Both the position numbers and the translations under genes were made by a program. Positions 56,492-64,000 of a DNA stretch of 64,000 nucleotides are shown here, in pieces (positions within the stretch are counted from its first letter, which is position 1; each line of letters opens with the position of its first letter). Source of the DNA: Salinicola endophyticus. Lineage in GTDB: Bacteria > Pseudomonadota > Gammaproteobacteria > Pseudomonadales > Halomonadaceae. Where the stretch lies: NCBI RefSeq assembly GCF_003206575.1, contig NZ_PZJO01000010.1, positions 132,761 to 196,760 of the forward strand. Reading direction: 5' to 3'. The notes beneath the pieces are model-generated. The model searched no databases. It saw nothing but the letters and a program-made list of their open reading frames with translations, and was not told the DNA's origin.

Positions 56492-57930
56492 GCGTGTGCT
56501 CCGGTGTCAGGGGTGTGCGTGTCGGGGGCCGAGTCAGGCGGGTCGAGGCGCACCAGCGTCAGCGACAGGCGCAGCCCGTGCGGGCTCACCGCACTCAGTT
56601 CGAGCGGGCTGCCGTGACGCCGGGCGATGGAGTCGACGATCGCCAGGCCCAGCCCCGAGCCCTCGGTGTCCTGGCGCTGGCCGCGCTCGAACGGGCGTGT
56701 CAGGCGCTCGCGCGCCGCTGCCTCGACCCCGGGGCCGTCATCCTCGATCGACAGCATCAGCCGGCCGGGGGCGAGATCGCGCAGCGTCACCGTGATCTGG
56801 CTGCCGCGTGGGGTATAGCGGCAGGCGTTGTCGATCAGATTGTTGAGCAGCTCGTGCAGCGCCCAGGACTCGCCGGCGACCCAGGCGGGCAAGGTGCACG
56901 CCAGCGCCAGGCCGAGATCGTGATCGCGGCTCTCCTGGCGATCGGCCCACTCCGTCACCACCTCACGCAGCAGCGTATCCAGCGCCAGTGGCTGGCGCTC
57001 CTGATCGGGGCCCAGATGGCGCAGACGGGTCAGGCTGAGCATCTGGCCGGCCAGCCGGCTGGTACGGCTGGCGCTGTCGTGGACCTCACCCAGGGCGCGC
57101 CGCCAGGCTGCCGGGTCGGGGCTGGCCAGGGCCAGCTCCGAGGTGCTCTGCAGCCCCGCCAGCGGCGTCTTCAGCTGGTGCGAGGCGTCGGCGATGAAGC
57201 GCAGCAGGGTGGCGCGACGATCGCGCTGATCGGCGAGCAGGCGGTTCAGGGTATCCACCCATTCACGCATCTCCCGCGGGACCTCCAGGGCGAGTGGCTC
57301 GACGTCGTCCGGGTGGCGGTCGCGCAGCGCCCGGCGCAGGCGCTCCAGCGGCGCCAGCAGCGCGCGCAGGGCGATCATCAGCAGCGCCGCGGTGATCAGC
57401 ACCATGGCGGCGAAGCGCGACGCGCTCTTCTCGAACAGTTCGCCGGCGAGCAGTTCGCGCCCGCGGCGGGTGTGGCCGACCCAGAGCTGCACCGGCTCCT
57501 GGGTATCCCAGCCGGCGGAGTCGATCTCGCGGCCGTGGAGACGGATCGGCACGCCGTCCAGGTCGGCGTCGTAGAACACCGGGTGATGGCCGGCGGCCCG
57601 GCGCATGGCGGCGCTGATCGGCAGCTCGGCGTTGCGCGTGATGAGTCGGCCGTTGTCGGCCTGGAGCCAGTAGAACACCCGCTCCTGCCACTGGGTGGCG
57701 AGAATCTGCAGCGCCGAGGCGGGCATCTCCAGGGTGGGCTGGCCGTCGGGCCACTGCAGCGACTCCGCCATGGTCAGGCTGGCGGCGGCGAGCTGGCCGT
57801 CGAGGGCGCGGTCGGCGGCCTTGTGGGCGCTGGTGTAGGCCTCGATCAGCAGCAGCGTGCCGAGCCCGGCGACGATCGCGATCAGCCACAGCGCCAGGCG
57901 GCGCTTGAGCGACACCGGGGGCACGCTCAC
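56488..57930 (-). CDS. tctE: TctE-like sensor histidine kinase
   Basis: The 480-aa kinase has helix 1 (about 12-31), a periplasmic sensor (about 32-170, TctE N-domain), helix 2 (about 172-192), HAMP-like linker, His251 in the phosphoacceptor box DASHQLKTPLAGL, and an ATPase domain with N (LLNNLIDNACRYT), G1 (EDDGPGV) and G2 (GSGLGLAIV) boxes. The start GTG at 57930 overlaps the tctD stop (GTGA). Upstream open frame lies inside tctD. It is expected to control the divergent tctCBA. Confidence 0.9.
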   Translation of the reverse strand: MSVPPVSLKRRLALWLIAIVAGLGTLLLIEAYTSAHKAADRALDGQLAAASLTMAESLQWPDGQPTLEMPASALQILATQWQERVFYWLQADNGRLITRNAELPISAAMRRAAGHHPVFYDADLDGVPIRLHGREIDSAGWDTQEPVQLWVGHTRRGRELLAGELFEKSASRFAAMVLITAALLMIALRALLAPLERLRRALRDRHPDDVEPLALEVPREMREWVDTLNRLLADQRDRRATLLRFIADASHQLKTPLAGLQSTSELALASPDPAAWRRALGEVHDSASRTSRLAGQMLSLTRLRHLGPDQERQPLALDTLLREVVTEWADRQESRDHDLGLALACTLPAWVAGESWALHELLNNLIDNACRYTPRGSQITVTLRDLAPGRLMLSIEDDGPGVEAAARERLTRPFERGQRQDTEGSGLGLAIVDSIARRHGSPLELSAVSPHGLRLSLTLVRLDPPDSAPDTHTPDTGAHA

Positions 57931-58595
57931 TCGCGGCGCTCCTCCAGCCGGTAGCCCAGCCCGCGCAGGGTGCGGATCGCCAGCGGGGTCTCCTGGAGCC
58001 GCTTGCGCAGCCGGCTGACGTAGACCTCGAGGGCGTTGGCGCCCACCGCTTCGAAGCCGAACAGGCGATCCTCCAGGCTCTCCCGGGCCACGATGCGCCC
58101 GGCGTTGAGCATCAGCGCTTCGAGCAGGCGGAACTCGCGGCGCGGCAGGTCCAGGGGTTCCCCCGCCAGCCACACGCTGGCGGCGTGGGTGTCCAGGGTC
58201 AGGCAGGCGAAGTGCAGGCGGTCGTCGATGCGCTGCTGGCTACGCCGCAGCAGCGCGCGCACTCGCGCTTCCAGCTCGCTGATCGAGAAGGGTTTGGCCA
58301 GGTAGTCGTCGGCGCCCAGGTCGAGCCCGCGCACACGATCCTCGAGCCCATCGCGGGCGGTGAGGATCATCACCGGGGTGGCATCGCCGGTGTCGCGCAG
58401 GCGTGCCAGCAGCTCGAGCCCGCTGCCGTCGGGCAGGCCCAGGTCGAGCAGGATCAGATCGAAGCGGCGCTGGCGCAGCGCCTGCCAGGCGTCCTCGACC
58501 CGGGTCAGCGCATCGATGCCATAGCCGGCGCGGGACATCGCCTCGCCCAATGAGCGCGACAGCAGCGGATCGTCCTCGATGACCAGCAAGTGCAT
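57927..58595 (-). CDS. tctD: TctD-like response regulator (OmpR family)
   Basis: The 222-aa regulator has a receiver domain with phosphoacceptor Asp51 (LILLDLGLPDGSG), conserved acidic pair (IEDDP), Lys in DYLAKPFS, and a winged-helix output domain (PRREFRLLEALMLNAGRIV, ALEVYVSRLRKRL). It is first in tctD-tctE-binding protein and divergent from tctCBA. ATG 58595 follows GGAGG. Confidence 0.92.
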   Translation of the reverse strand: MHLLVIEDDPLLSRSLGEAMSRAGYGIDALTRVEDAWQALRQRRFDLILLDLGLPDGSGLELLARLRDTGDATPVMILTARDGLEDRVRGLDLGADDYLAKPFSISELEARVRALLRRSQQRIDDRLHFACLTLDTHAASVWLAGEPLDLPRREFRLLEALMLNAGRIVARESLEDRLFGFEAVGANALEVYVSRLRKRLQETPLAIRTLRGLGYRLEERRE

Positions 58596-58728
58596 GACGG
58601 GCCTCCGGGCCGGGTGTGGAAAGTGTCAGCTCGCAAGCACGAGATCGACAGTGCCAGATAAGACGTGCCAGCCCGCGAGCCTATTGGGGCGTGCTTTCAA
58701 GCCCCCGCTCGTTCGAGCCCCAGGCCTT

Positions 58729-58754
58729 TAAGACCAATGTCTTAATTAGACCAA
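58729..58754. promoter_or_regulatory. Candidate TctD binding region
   Basis: TAAGAC-CAAT-GTCTTA (58729-58744) is a perfect inverted repeat, and AGACCAA occurs twice as a direct repeat (58731-58737 and 58748-58754). The signals lie in an AT-richer part of the 292-bp tctD-tctC divergent region, 134 bp upstream of tctC. OmpR-type regulators bind direct repeats, which makes this a plausible target. Confidence 0.4.
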
Positions 58755-58797
58755 AGGTTTAGATGACAGGTTGATGAAAGGTTGGCGGCCTAGCATC

Positions 58798-58826
58798 GCC
58801 CAGGTGCTGTTTGACAAGTCGCTCAC
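58798..58826. repeat. Degenerate half copy of the dispersed palindromic element (copy F)
   Basis: AGGTGCTGTTTGACAAGTCGC resembles, with about 17 of 21 matches, the reverse complement of the terminus at 55388-55410. It lies in the leader of the second tctC gene. The opposite terminus is missing. Confidence 0.4.
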
Positions 58827-58887
58827 AGGCCGATGCCGACGAGAGCCCGAGCGGATAGCGAGCATAACAATCCAGGAGACGCTGAGC

Positions 58888-59877
58888 ATGCCGAAATCAT
58901 CTTCCCTTCGCCGCTGGTTGGCCGCCGCCGTGGCCGGTGGCGCCCTGCTGGCCGGTGCTGTCCAGGCCCAGGCCAAACCCCCCGAATGTATCGCCCCGGC
59001 CAAGCCCGGCGGTGGCTACGACCTCACCTGCCGTCTGGCTGCCAATGGCCTGCAGGAGGCCAAGCTGATCGACGAGCCGATGCTGGTCACCTACATGCCG
59101 GGCGGGATCGGCGCAGTCGCCTATAACCACGTCACCGGTGTGCGCAACGACGACCCCAACCTGATCGTCGCCGCGAGTACCGGTGCCGCGCTCAATCTGG
59201 CGCTGAAGAAGTTCGGTGCCAAGCAGTCGGTCGACGATGTGCGCTGGCTGGGTGCGCTGGGGGTCGACTACGGTGCGGTGGTGGTGCGTAACGACGCCCC
59301 TTGGCAGAACCTCGACGAGCTGATGCAGGCGCTGAAGAAGAATCCCTCCAGCGTGGTGATCGGGGCCGGCGGCACGATCGGCAGCCAGGACTGGATGAAG
59401 GCGGCGCTGATGGCGAAATCCGCCAGCATCGACCCGCGCAAGCTGCGCTACGTCTCCTTCGAGGGCGGTGGCGAGGCGCTGGCGGCACTGCTGGGCGAGC
59501 ACATCCAGGTGTTCACCGGTGACCTGGCCGAGCTCAAGCCGCAGCTCGACAGCGGTGAAGTGCGGATCCTCGCGGCACTCGCCGAAGAGCGTCAGGGTGG
59601 CCCCTATGCCGACATCCCCACCGCCAAGGAGCAGGGCTACGACGTCGAATGGCCGATCTGGCGCGGCTACTACATGGGTCCGAAGGTCAGCGACGAAGCC
59701 TATCAGGCGTGGGTCGAGCGTCTGCGCGAGCTGAGCCAGACCGAGAGCTTCGCCAAGCTGCGCGAAGGCCGTGGGCTGTTCCCGATGAGCAAGTTCGGGG
59801 ATGACTTCGACCAGTACGTCAAGCAGCAGGTCGCCGGCTTCTCGCAACTGGCCAAGGAAGTGGGTCTGACCCAATGA
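58888..59877 (+). CDS. tctC: Tripartite tricarboxylate transporter substrate-binding protein (second locus)
   Basis: The 329-aa periplasmic receptor has a signal peptide (1-29, cleavage AQA-K). The mature start PECIAPAKPGGGYDLTCRLAANGL, with two cysteines, is the citrate-type TctC pattern, as are TYMPGGIGAVAYNHV and VVIGAGGTIGSQDW. ATG 58888 follows AGGAGA; the longer frame has no signal peptide. It leads the operon tctC-tctB-tctA, divergent from tctDE. Confidence 0.93.
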   Translation: MPKSSSLRRWLAAAVAGGALLAGAVQAQAKPPECIAPAKPGGGYDLTCRLAANGLQEAKLIDEPMLVTYMPGGIGAVAYNHVTGVRNDDPNLIVAASTGAALNLALKKFGAKQSVDDVRWLGALGVDYGAVVVRNDAPWQNLDELMQALKKNPSSVVIGAGGTIGSQDWMKAALMAKSASIDPRKLRYVSFEGGGEALAALLGEHIQVFTGDLAELKPQLDSGEVRILAALAEERQGGPYADIPTAKEQGYDVEWPIWRGYYMGPKVSDEAYQAWVERLRELSQTESFAKLREGRGLFPMSKFGDDFDQYVKQQVAGFSQLAKEVGLTQ

Positions 59878-60332
59878 CACACGCCGCCGACCGAATCCTG
59901 AGTCTGCTGTTGCTCGGTCTGGCGGCGTTCATCGCCGTCCAGGCCTGGCATCTCGAGGTGCCGTTCAGCTACGACCCGGTGGGTCCGAAGGCCTTCCCGC
60001 TGCTGCTGGCGGGATTGCTGGCGCTGCTCGCGGTGGTGCTGTTCGTGCGCCCGGGGCCCAACGGCGAATGGCCCAGCGGGGCGCTGCTGCTGCGCCTGCT
60101 GGTGGTGATGGGGCTGCTGGTGGTGTACGCCGCACTGTTCATCCAGGCCGGCTACCTGCTGATCACTGCGCTGGTCAGCGTGGCGATCGCCTGGCTGTTC
60201 GGCGCGTCACCGCCCAAGGCACTGGTCGGCGGCGTGCTGCTCTCCCTCGGCAGCTATCTGCTGTTCACCTACGCGCTGGGCATTTCGCTACCCACCGGTA
60301 GCTGGATCGAACCGCTGCTGGGAGCCAACTGA
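59874..60332 (+). CDS. tctB: Tripartite tricarboxylate transporter small membrane subunit (second locus)
   Basis: The 152-aa membrane protein has four helices and the TctB loop FSYDPVGPKAFPLLLAGLLALLAV. Its start overlaps the tctC stop (ATGA), and its stop overlaps the tctA start (TGATG), so stoichiometry is likely set by coupling. Confidence 0.9.
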   Translation: MTHAADRILSLLLLGLAAFIAVQAWHLEVPFSYDPVGPKAFPLLLAGLLALLAVVLFVRPGPNGEWPSGALLLRLLVVMGLLVVYAALFIQAGYLLITALVSVAIAWLFGASPPKALVGGVLLSLGSYLLFTYALGISLPTGSWIEPLLGAN

Positions 60333-61840
60333 TGTTCGATTTCCTGATCCAGGGCTTCGGCGTCGCGCTGACGCCGCTCAATCTCGGGCTCGCCTTCCTC
60401 GGCGCACTGCTGGGCACCTTGTTCGGTGCGCTGCCGGGCATCGGCCCGATCAACGGCATCGCCATCCTGATGCCGCTGGCCTACACCCTCGGCTTGCCGG
60501 CGGAGTCGTCACTGATTCTGCTGGCGGGCATCTATACCGGCTCCGAGTACGGCGGACGCATGTCGAGCATCCTGCTCAACGTGCCCGGTGACGCCGGCGC
60601 GGTGATGACCACGCTGGATGGCCATCCGCTGGCCAAGAAGGGCCTCGCCGGCCCGGCGCTGGGGCTCTCCGCGGTGAGCTCGTTCATCGGTGCCACGGTG
60701 GCGATCCTGGGGCTGACCCTGTTCGCGCCGCTGCTGGCGATAGTGGCGGTCAAGTTCGGCCCCGCCGAGTTCTTCGCGCTGATGATCTTCGCCTTCGCCT
60801 CGATGTCGGCGATGATGGGCAAGGACCCGCTCAAGACGCTGATCGGCGCCGTGCTCGGCGTGCTCATCTCCACCGTCGGGGTCGACTCCGGCACCGGCGT
60901 GCTGCGCTTCACCTTCGACATGCCCGAGCTCTACGACGGCATCGACTTCGTGGTGATGATCATCGGGCTGTTCGCGGTCAGCGAGATCCTGCTGATGCTC
61001 GAGCACGCCTTCCGCCACGATCAGGATGGCGAGATGGCGCCGATCGGCCGTGTCATGGTCAAGATGAGTGAGGTGCTCTACTGCAAGTGGGCGATCCTGC
61101 GCTCCAGCGTGATCGGCTTCGTCATCGGCGTGCTGCCGGGTACCGGCGCCTCCGTTGCCAGCGCCGTGGCCTACACCACCGAGAAGCGCATAAGCGACCA
61201 CGACAACAGCTTCGGCACCGGCAACATGCGCGGTCTGGCGGCGCCGGAAGCGGCCAACAACGCCTCCGCCGCCGGCTCCTTCGTGCCCATGTTGACCCTC
61301 GGCATCCCCGGTTCCGGCACCACCGCGATCCTGCTCGGCGCGCTGATGCTCTACAACATCAATCCGGGGCCGATGATGTTCCGCGAGCAGCCGATGGTGG
61401 TGGGCGGGCTGATCGCCTCGCTCTACATCGGCAACGTCATGCTGCTGCTGCTCAACCTGCCGCTGGCCGGGGTCTTCGCCCGCGTGCTGCAGGTCCCGCG
61501 CTGGCTGCTGGTGCCGAGCGTGGCGATTCTTGCCTTCGTCGGCGTCTATCAGCTGCACTCCGACCTGATGGCGATCTACCTGATGCTGGTCATCGGTGTG
61601 TTCGGCTATCTGCTGCGCAAGTTCGGCTTCTCGCTGGCACCGGTGGTGCTGGGCTTCGTGCTCGGCGGGCTGATGGAGGAGAACCTGCGCCGGGCACTGT
61701 CGATCAGTGGTGGCGATCTCGCCATCCTGTGGCAGTCTGGGCTCTCGATCGGGCTGTGGATCGCTGCCGCCGCGGTGGCGTTCATCCCGCTGTTCGCAGG
61801 CAGGCTCAAGGCCAGGTTCCTGCCCGGCCGCACCGCCTGA
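60332..61840 (+). CDS. tctA: Tripartite tricarboxylate transporter large membrane subunit (second locus)
   Basis: The 502-aa translocation subunit has about 12 helices and both family repeats: GALPGIGPINGIAILMPLAY with GIYTGSEYGGRMSSILLNVPG, then GVLPGTGASVASAVAYTTEK with APEAANNASAAGSFVP. The ligand-side wording is closer to citrate-type TctA than the first-locus copy. A terminator follows at 61902-61926. Confidence 0.94.
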   Translation: MFDFLIQGFGVALTPLNLGLAFLGALLGTLFGALPGIGPINGIAILMPLAYTLGLPAESSLILLAGIYTGSEYGGRMSSILLNVPGDAGAVMTTLDGHPLAKKGLAGPALGLSAVSSFIGATVAILGLTLFAPLLAIVAVKFGPAEFFALMIFAFASMSAMMGKDPLKTLIGAVLGVLISTVGVDSGTGVLRFTFDMPELYDGIDFVVMIIGLFAVSEILLMLEHAFRHDQDGEMAPIGRVMVKMSEVLYCKWAILRSSVIGFVIGVLPGTGASVASAVAYTTEKRISDHDNSFGTGNMRGLAAPEAANNASAAGSFVPMLTLGIPGSGTTAILLGALMLYNINPGPMMFREQPMVVGGLIASLYIGNVMLLLLNLPLAGVFARVLQVPRWLLVPSVAILAFVGVYQLHSDLMAIYLMLVIGVFGYLLRKFGFSLAPVVLGFVLGGLMEENLRRALSISGGDLAILWQSGLSIGLWIAAAAVAFIPLFAGRLKARFLPGRTA

Positions 61841-61901
61841 GGCGCATCCGCTGGCAGGGTCGGGCGGCGCGCTCCCGCTGCCGGTGTTGCCGTTGGCCTT
61901 C

Positions 61902-61926
61902 AAGCCCCGCTTCGGCGGGGCTTTTT
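61902..61926 (+). terminator. Rho-independent terminator of tctCBA (second locus)
   Basis: AAGCCCCGC-TTCG-GCGGGGCTT followed by TTT forms a nine-bp stem capped by a stable UUCG tetraloop, 61 bp after the tctA stop. Confidence 0.93.
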
Positions 61927-62021
61927 GCTGGGACTCATGTCGAAGATGACTTGATGCCGGCAGGGGGCTATTGTCTGCCCATCTTTCACAGCGCGCCGAG
62001 TCTCGGCCATCGGGAGTGATC

Positions 62022-62747
62022 ATGCAGACATCGAAAGGTCAGGTTCGGGCCCTGCTGGCGCCGGAAGGGCGGCTCAAGGTGGCGATCAACTACGGCAATC
62101 CGGTACTGGCCCAGCGCCGTGAGGATGGCGAGCCGGGCGGGGTCTCCGCGGCCCTGGCCCGGGCGCTGGCGGCGGAGCTGGATGTGGCTGTCGCGTTCGT
62201 CACCTACGAGGCCGCCGGCGCCGTGGTCGCCGATCTCGAACACGCCGACTGGCGGCTGGCGTTTCTGGCCCGCGATCCCAAGCGCGCCGAGACGATCCAC
62301 TTCACCTCGCCCTATGTGCTGATCGAGGGCACTTATCTGGTCCCCGAGGCGGCGCCGTTCGCCCAGGTCGATGAGCTCGACCGTGACGGTGTGCGCATCG
62401 CGGTGGGCGAGGGCGCGGCCTACGACCTCTATCTCTCGCGCACCCTCCAGCACGCCGAGCTGGTGCGCGCGCCCACCTCGGCGGCGGCGATCGAGAGGTT
62501 CGTCGAGCAGGGGCTCGACGCCGCCGCCGGGGTGCGCCAGCCGCTGACCCGCTACGCCGAGGCACACCCCGGCTATCGAGTGCTGCCGGGGCGCTTCACT
62601 GCGATCGAGCAGTGCATGGCGCTGCCCCGCGCCCAGGCCGAGGTCGCCGACTACGTCGAGGCGTTCCTGGCGCGGATGAAGCATGAGGGCATGGTCCAGC
62701 GTGCGCTGAGCGAGAGCGGGCAGGGCGATGCGGAGGTCGCCCCCTGA
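62022..62747 (+). CDS. SBP_bac_3-type binding protein without signal peptide
   Basis: The 241-aa product has the polar amino acid binding-protein fold (RLKVAINYGNPVLAQRREDGEPGGVSAALARALA, AFLARDPKRAETIHFTSPY, VRIAVGEGAAYDLYLSRTL, YVEAFLARMKHEGMVQRAL). No hydrophobic leader precedes the domain from ATG 62022, and the frame further upstream gives none either, so it appears cytosolic. No ABC permease is adjacent. It may be an intracellular ligand-binding protein or a protein exported by another route. Confidence 0.8.
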   Translation: MQTSKGQVRALLAPEGRLKVAINYGNPVLAQRREDGEPGGVSAALARALAAELDVAVAFVTYEAAGAVVADLEHADWRLAFLARDPKRAETIHFTSPYVLIEGTYLVPEAAPFAQVDELDRDGVRIAVGEGAAYDLYLSRTLQHAELVRAPTSAAAIERFVEQGLDAAAGVRQPLTRYAEAHPGYRVLPGRFTAIEQCMALPRAQAEVADYVEAFLARMKHEGMVQRALSESGQGDAEVAP

Positions 62748-62750
62748 GAC

Positions 62751-62792
62751 GGTGCCTATAAACGGCCTGCGCTCGGCGAGTTCGTGAACACC
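62751..62792. repeat. Short dispersed palindromic element (copy D)
   Basis: GGTG at 62751 and CACC at 62789-62792 bound a segment whose core ACGGCCTGCGCTCGGCGA (62762-62779) matches copy C (2133-2150) at 17 of 18 bases. The arms are more degenerate than in copy C. It lies directly after the binding-protein stop, and the following ACACCCTCTC matches the end of copy B. Confidence 0.5.
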
Positions 62793-62852
62793 CTCTCGAG
62801 CGCGGAGCCCTAGCGCAGGTGGCGGTTTTTGCCCCGAAAAATGCCGGGGGGC

Positions 62853-62883
62853 TTCACACGATGCGGGTATTTTCTGTTATGCT
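62853..62883 (+). promoter_or_regulatory. Putative promoter of tRNA-Ser(CGA)
   Basis: TTCACA (62853-62858) and TATGCT (62878-62883) form -35 and -10-like hexamers with a 19-bp spacer, or 18 bp with TTATGC. The hexamers are followed by GC-rich sequence, as is common for stable RNA promoters. They lie about 75 bp before the tRNA. Confidence 0.4.
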
Positions 62884-62958
62884 TCGTCACCGCGAAACGC
62901 CGGTAACCTCTGGCGGCACCCTGTGAGTGCTTTCAGAACGTTGTTGGCCTTTGCGTCA

Positions 62959-63048
62959 GGAGAGGTGGCAGAGTGGTCGAATGCACCGCACTCGAAATGC
63001 GGCATACCTTCGCGGGTATCGAGGGTTCAAATCCCTCCCTCTCCGCCA
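62959..63048 (+). tRNA. tRNA-Ser (anticodon CGA)
   Basis: A full class II tRNA of 90 bases: acceptor GGAGAGG pairs with CCTCTCC, the D-arm region is TGGCAGAGTGGTCGAATGCA, and the anticodon arm CCGCA-CTCGAAA-TGCGG has CGA at 62993-62995. It has a long variable arm, a T arm with GGTTCAAATCC and an encoded CCA end. It reads UCG codons. Confidence 0.97.
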
Positions 63049-63056
63049 CGAACAGC

Positions 63057-63085
63057 AAAAAGCCGGCTCATGTAGCCGGCTTTTT
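63057..63085 (+). terminator. Terminator after tRNA-Ser
   Basis: AAAAAGCCGGCT (63057-63068) and AGCCGGCTTTTT (63074-63085) form a symmetric 12-bp stem with a five-base loop. With A and T runs at either side it can serve both the tRNA and the convergent exporter gene. Confidence 0.9.
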
Positions 63086-63120
63086 CGTGGGCTCTCCTCA
63101 GGTACGCCATCGAATCGTCT

Positions 63121-64000
63121 TCAGCGGGCCGTGCCCGAAAGACGACGGCCCGGCAGCGGCGCCACTTCCAGGACCGCCGCGGCGATCACCAGCAGCGCAC
63201 CGCCGAGCTGGAGCGCGCTGAGCGGCTCGCCGGCGAACAGCGCCGCCGAGAGTACCCCCACCAGCACTTCGCTCATCATCAGAATGCCCAGGCGCGCCGG
63301 CGGCAGCACGCTGGCCGCCCACACCACGATCGCCAGCGATATGGCCCACCACAGGATGGCGGAGACGGCGATCCAGGCCACGGCCTGACCCAGCGCCGGC
63401 ATCGGCGGCAGCCCGGGCCAGGGGCCGAGCAGCGGTGTCAGTGCCAGCGCGCCGAGCAGCGCTCCCAGTGCGAACACGAAGCTGCCCTCGCCGGGGCCGA
63501 GGGTGCTGCGTGCGCGCATGCCGCTGGAGGCGATCGCCCAGAGCAGGCCGGAGACCAGCCCCAGCCAGTCGCCCAGGGTGCGCGGCAGCGGCGAACCGGC
63601 GGCGCCCAGCACCAGTGTCAGGCCGGCCAGCCCCAGGGCGATCACGGCAAGACGTCGGCCGGTGAGCGGCCAGCGCCACCACAGTCGCTCGATCAGCGAG
63701 CTCCACACCGGGGTGAGATAGAACAGCAGGATGACCACGGCGACCTGACCCTGGACCAGGCCCACCGAGTAGCACATGAAGGCTGCGCCGCCGAGCAGCA
63801 CCGCGAGTATCCCCAGCGGATGGCAGCGGCGCAGCCGTTCACGTCCGGCCAGCGCCCAGGGGATGAGCAGGCAGCAGGTCGTGAGCGCGACGATCAGCGA
63901 GCCCCAGACGCCGCCCAGGGACAGCGCCTCGAGGCGGCGGATGGGAATCCAGTAGAGCCCCCACAGCGCCCCGGCGAACAGAATGCCCGCGGCCGCCAGG
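63121..64000 (-). CDS. EamA/DMT-family permease (5' truncated by window edge)
   Basis: The frame is open to the window edge, so the N-terminus is missing. The visible 293 residues hold about nine helices of the ten-helix drug/metabolite transporter fold, with the EamA repeats recognisable (an AGILFAGALWGLYW start of the first, and a later VSGLLWAIASSGMRARS second). Such proteins export amino acids or metabolites, but the substrate is unknown. It converges on the tRNA gene. Confidence 0.85.
   Translation of the reverse strand, partial: LAAAGILFAGALWGLYWIPIRRLEALSLGGVWGSLIVALTTCCLLIPWALAGRERLRRCHPLGILAVLLGGAAFMCYSVGLVQGQVAVVILLFYLTPVWSSLIERLWWRWPLTGRRLAVIALGLAGLTLVLGAAGSPLPRTLGDWLGLVSGLLWAIASSGMRARSTLGPGEGSFVFALGALLGALALTPLLGPWPGLPPMPALGQAVAWIAVSAILWWAISLAIVVWAASVLPPARLGILMMSEVLVGVLSAALFAGEPLSALQLGGALLVIAAAVLEVAPLPGRRLSGTAR

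Noticed and set aside
56395..57954. Long plus-strand frame opposite the tctE gene
   Set aside because: The minus strand shows all histidine-kinase boxes in order, and the plus frame lacks any domain.

Overview
This window reads as a chromosomal segment of a high-GC gammaproteobacterium, most likely a member of the Halomonadaceae (Halomonas/Salinicola-like). That placement is an inference from gene content: a divergent mltF/purL pair, tadA next to mltF, msrPQ, Tct-type tripartite transporters, and an aromatic-acid catabolic supercluster. Genes are dense, many are translationally coupled (ATGA or TGATG overlaps), and no phage, insertion sequence, CRISPR array or rRNA was seen.

Layout. 1-19.8 kb is mostly housekeeping: a partial TrmB-like methyltransferase, PBP4 (dacB), a META/HslJ-type lipoprotein, a GNAT acetyltransferase, a TauE/SafE permease, an AraC regulator divergent from a zinc alcohol dehydrogenase, tesB, tadA, a CHASE-like/GGDEF diguanylate cyclase, mltF, purL, a DUF2835 protein, msrQP and an SLC13 permease. 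19.9-54.7 kb is a supraoperonic aromatic catabolism region. It holds a stand-alone 3-dehydroshikimate dehydratase (quiC type), an AEC permease, a PcaR-type IclR regulator, a five-gene ABC/PHP operon, a chemoreceptor, tctCBA, a catabolic-type quinate/shikimate dehydrogenase, a membrane-anchored hydrolase, pcaB, pcaIJF-atoE, the fused pcaL, pcaQ-pcaHG, an NCS1 permease, an AraC regulator divergent from pobA, a sodium symporter with a small partner, and catR divergent from catBCA. 54.9-64 kb holds a DCC-family protein, a second Tct locus (tctD-tctE plus a periplasmic binding protein, divergent from tctCBA), a signal-less binding protein, tRNA-Ser(CGA) and a truncated EamA exporter.

How it works together. 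Quinate/shikimate (dehydrogenase plus QuiC) and 4-hydroxybenzoate (PobA) would converge on protocatechuate. PcaHG, PcaB and PcaL then give 3-oxoadipate. The catechol branch (CatA, CatB, CatC) joins at the enol-lactone, which PcaL also hydrolyses. PcaIJ and PcaF finish to succinyl-CoA and acetyl-CoA. The genes that make catechol (for example benABCD) and a catabolic dehydroquinate dehydratase are not in the window.

Regulatory signals are unusually legible. A 15-bp box of the form GTTCGC-N3-GCGAAC lies at the IclR gene, at pcaI and, degenerate, at pcaB; a still weaker copy lies between tctC and the quinate dehydrogenase gene. A PcaQ-like box precedes pcaHG, and a perfect ATAC-N7-GTAT box lies between catR and catB. 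A small family of dispersed palindromic elements (two long, two short and two half copies) occupies several intergenic spaces, including gaps inside the pca and tct gene runs.
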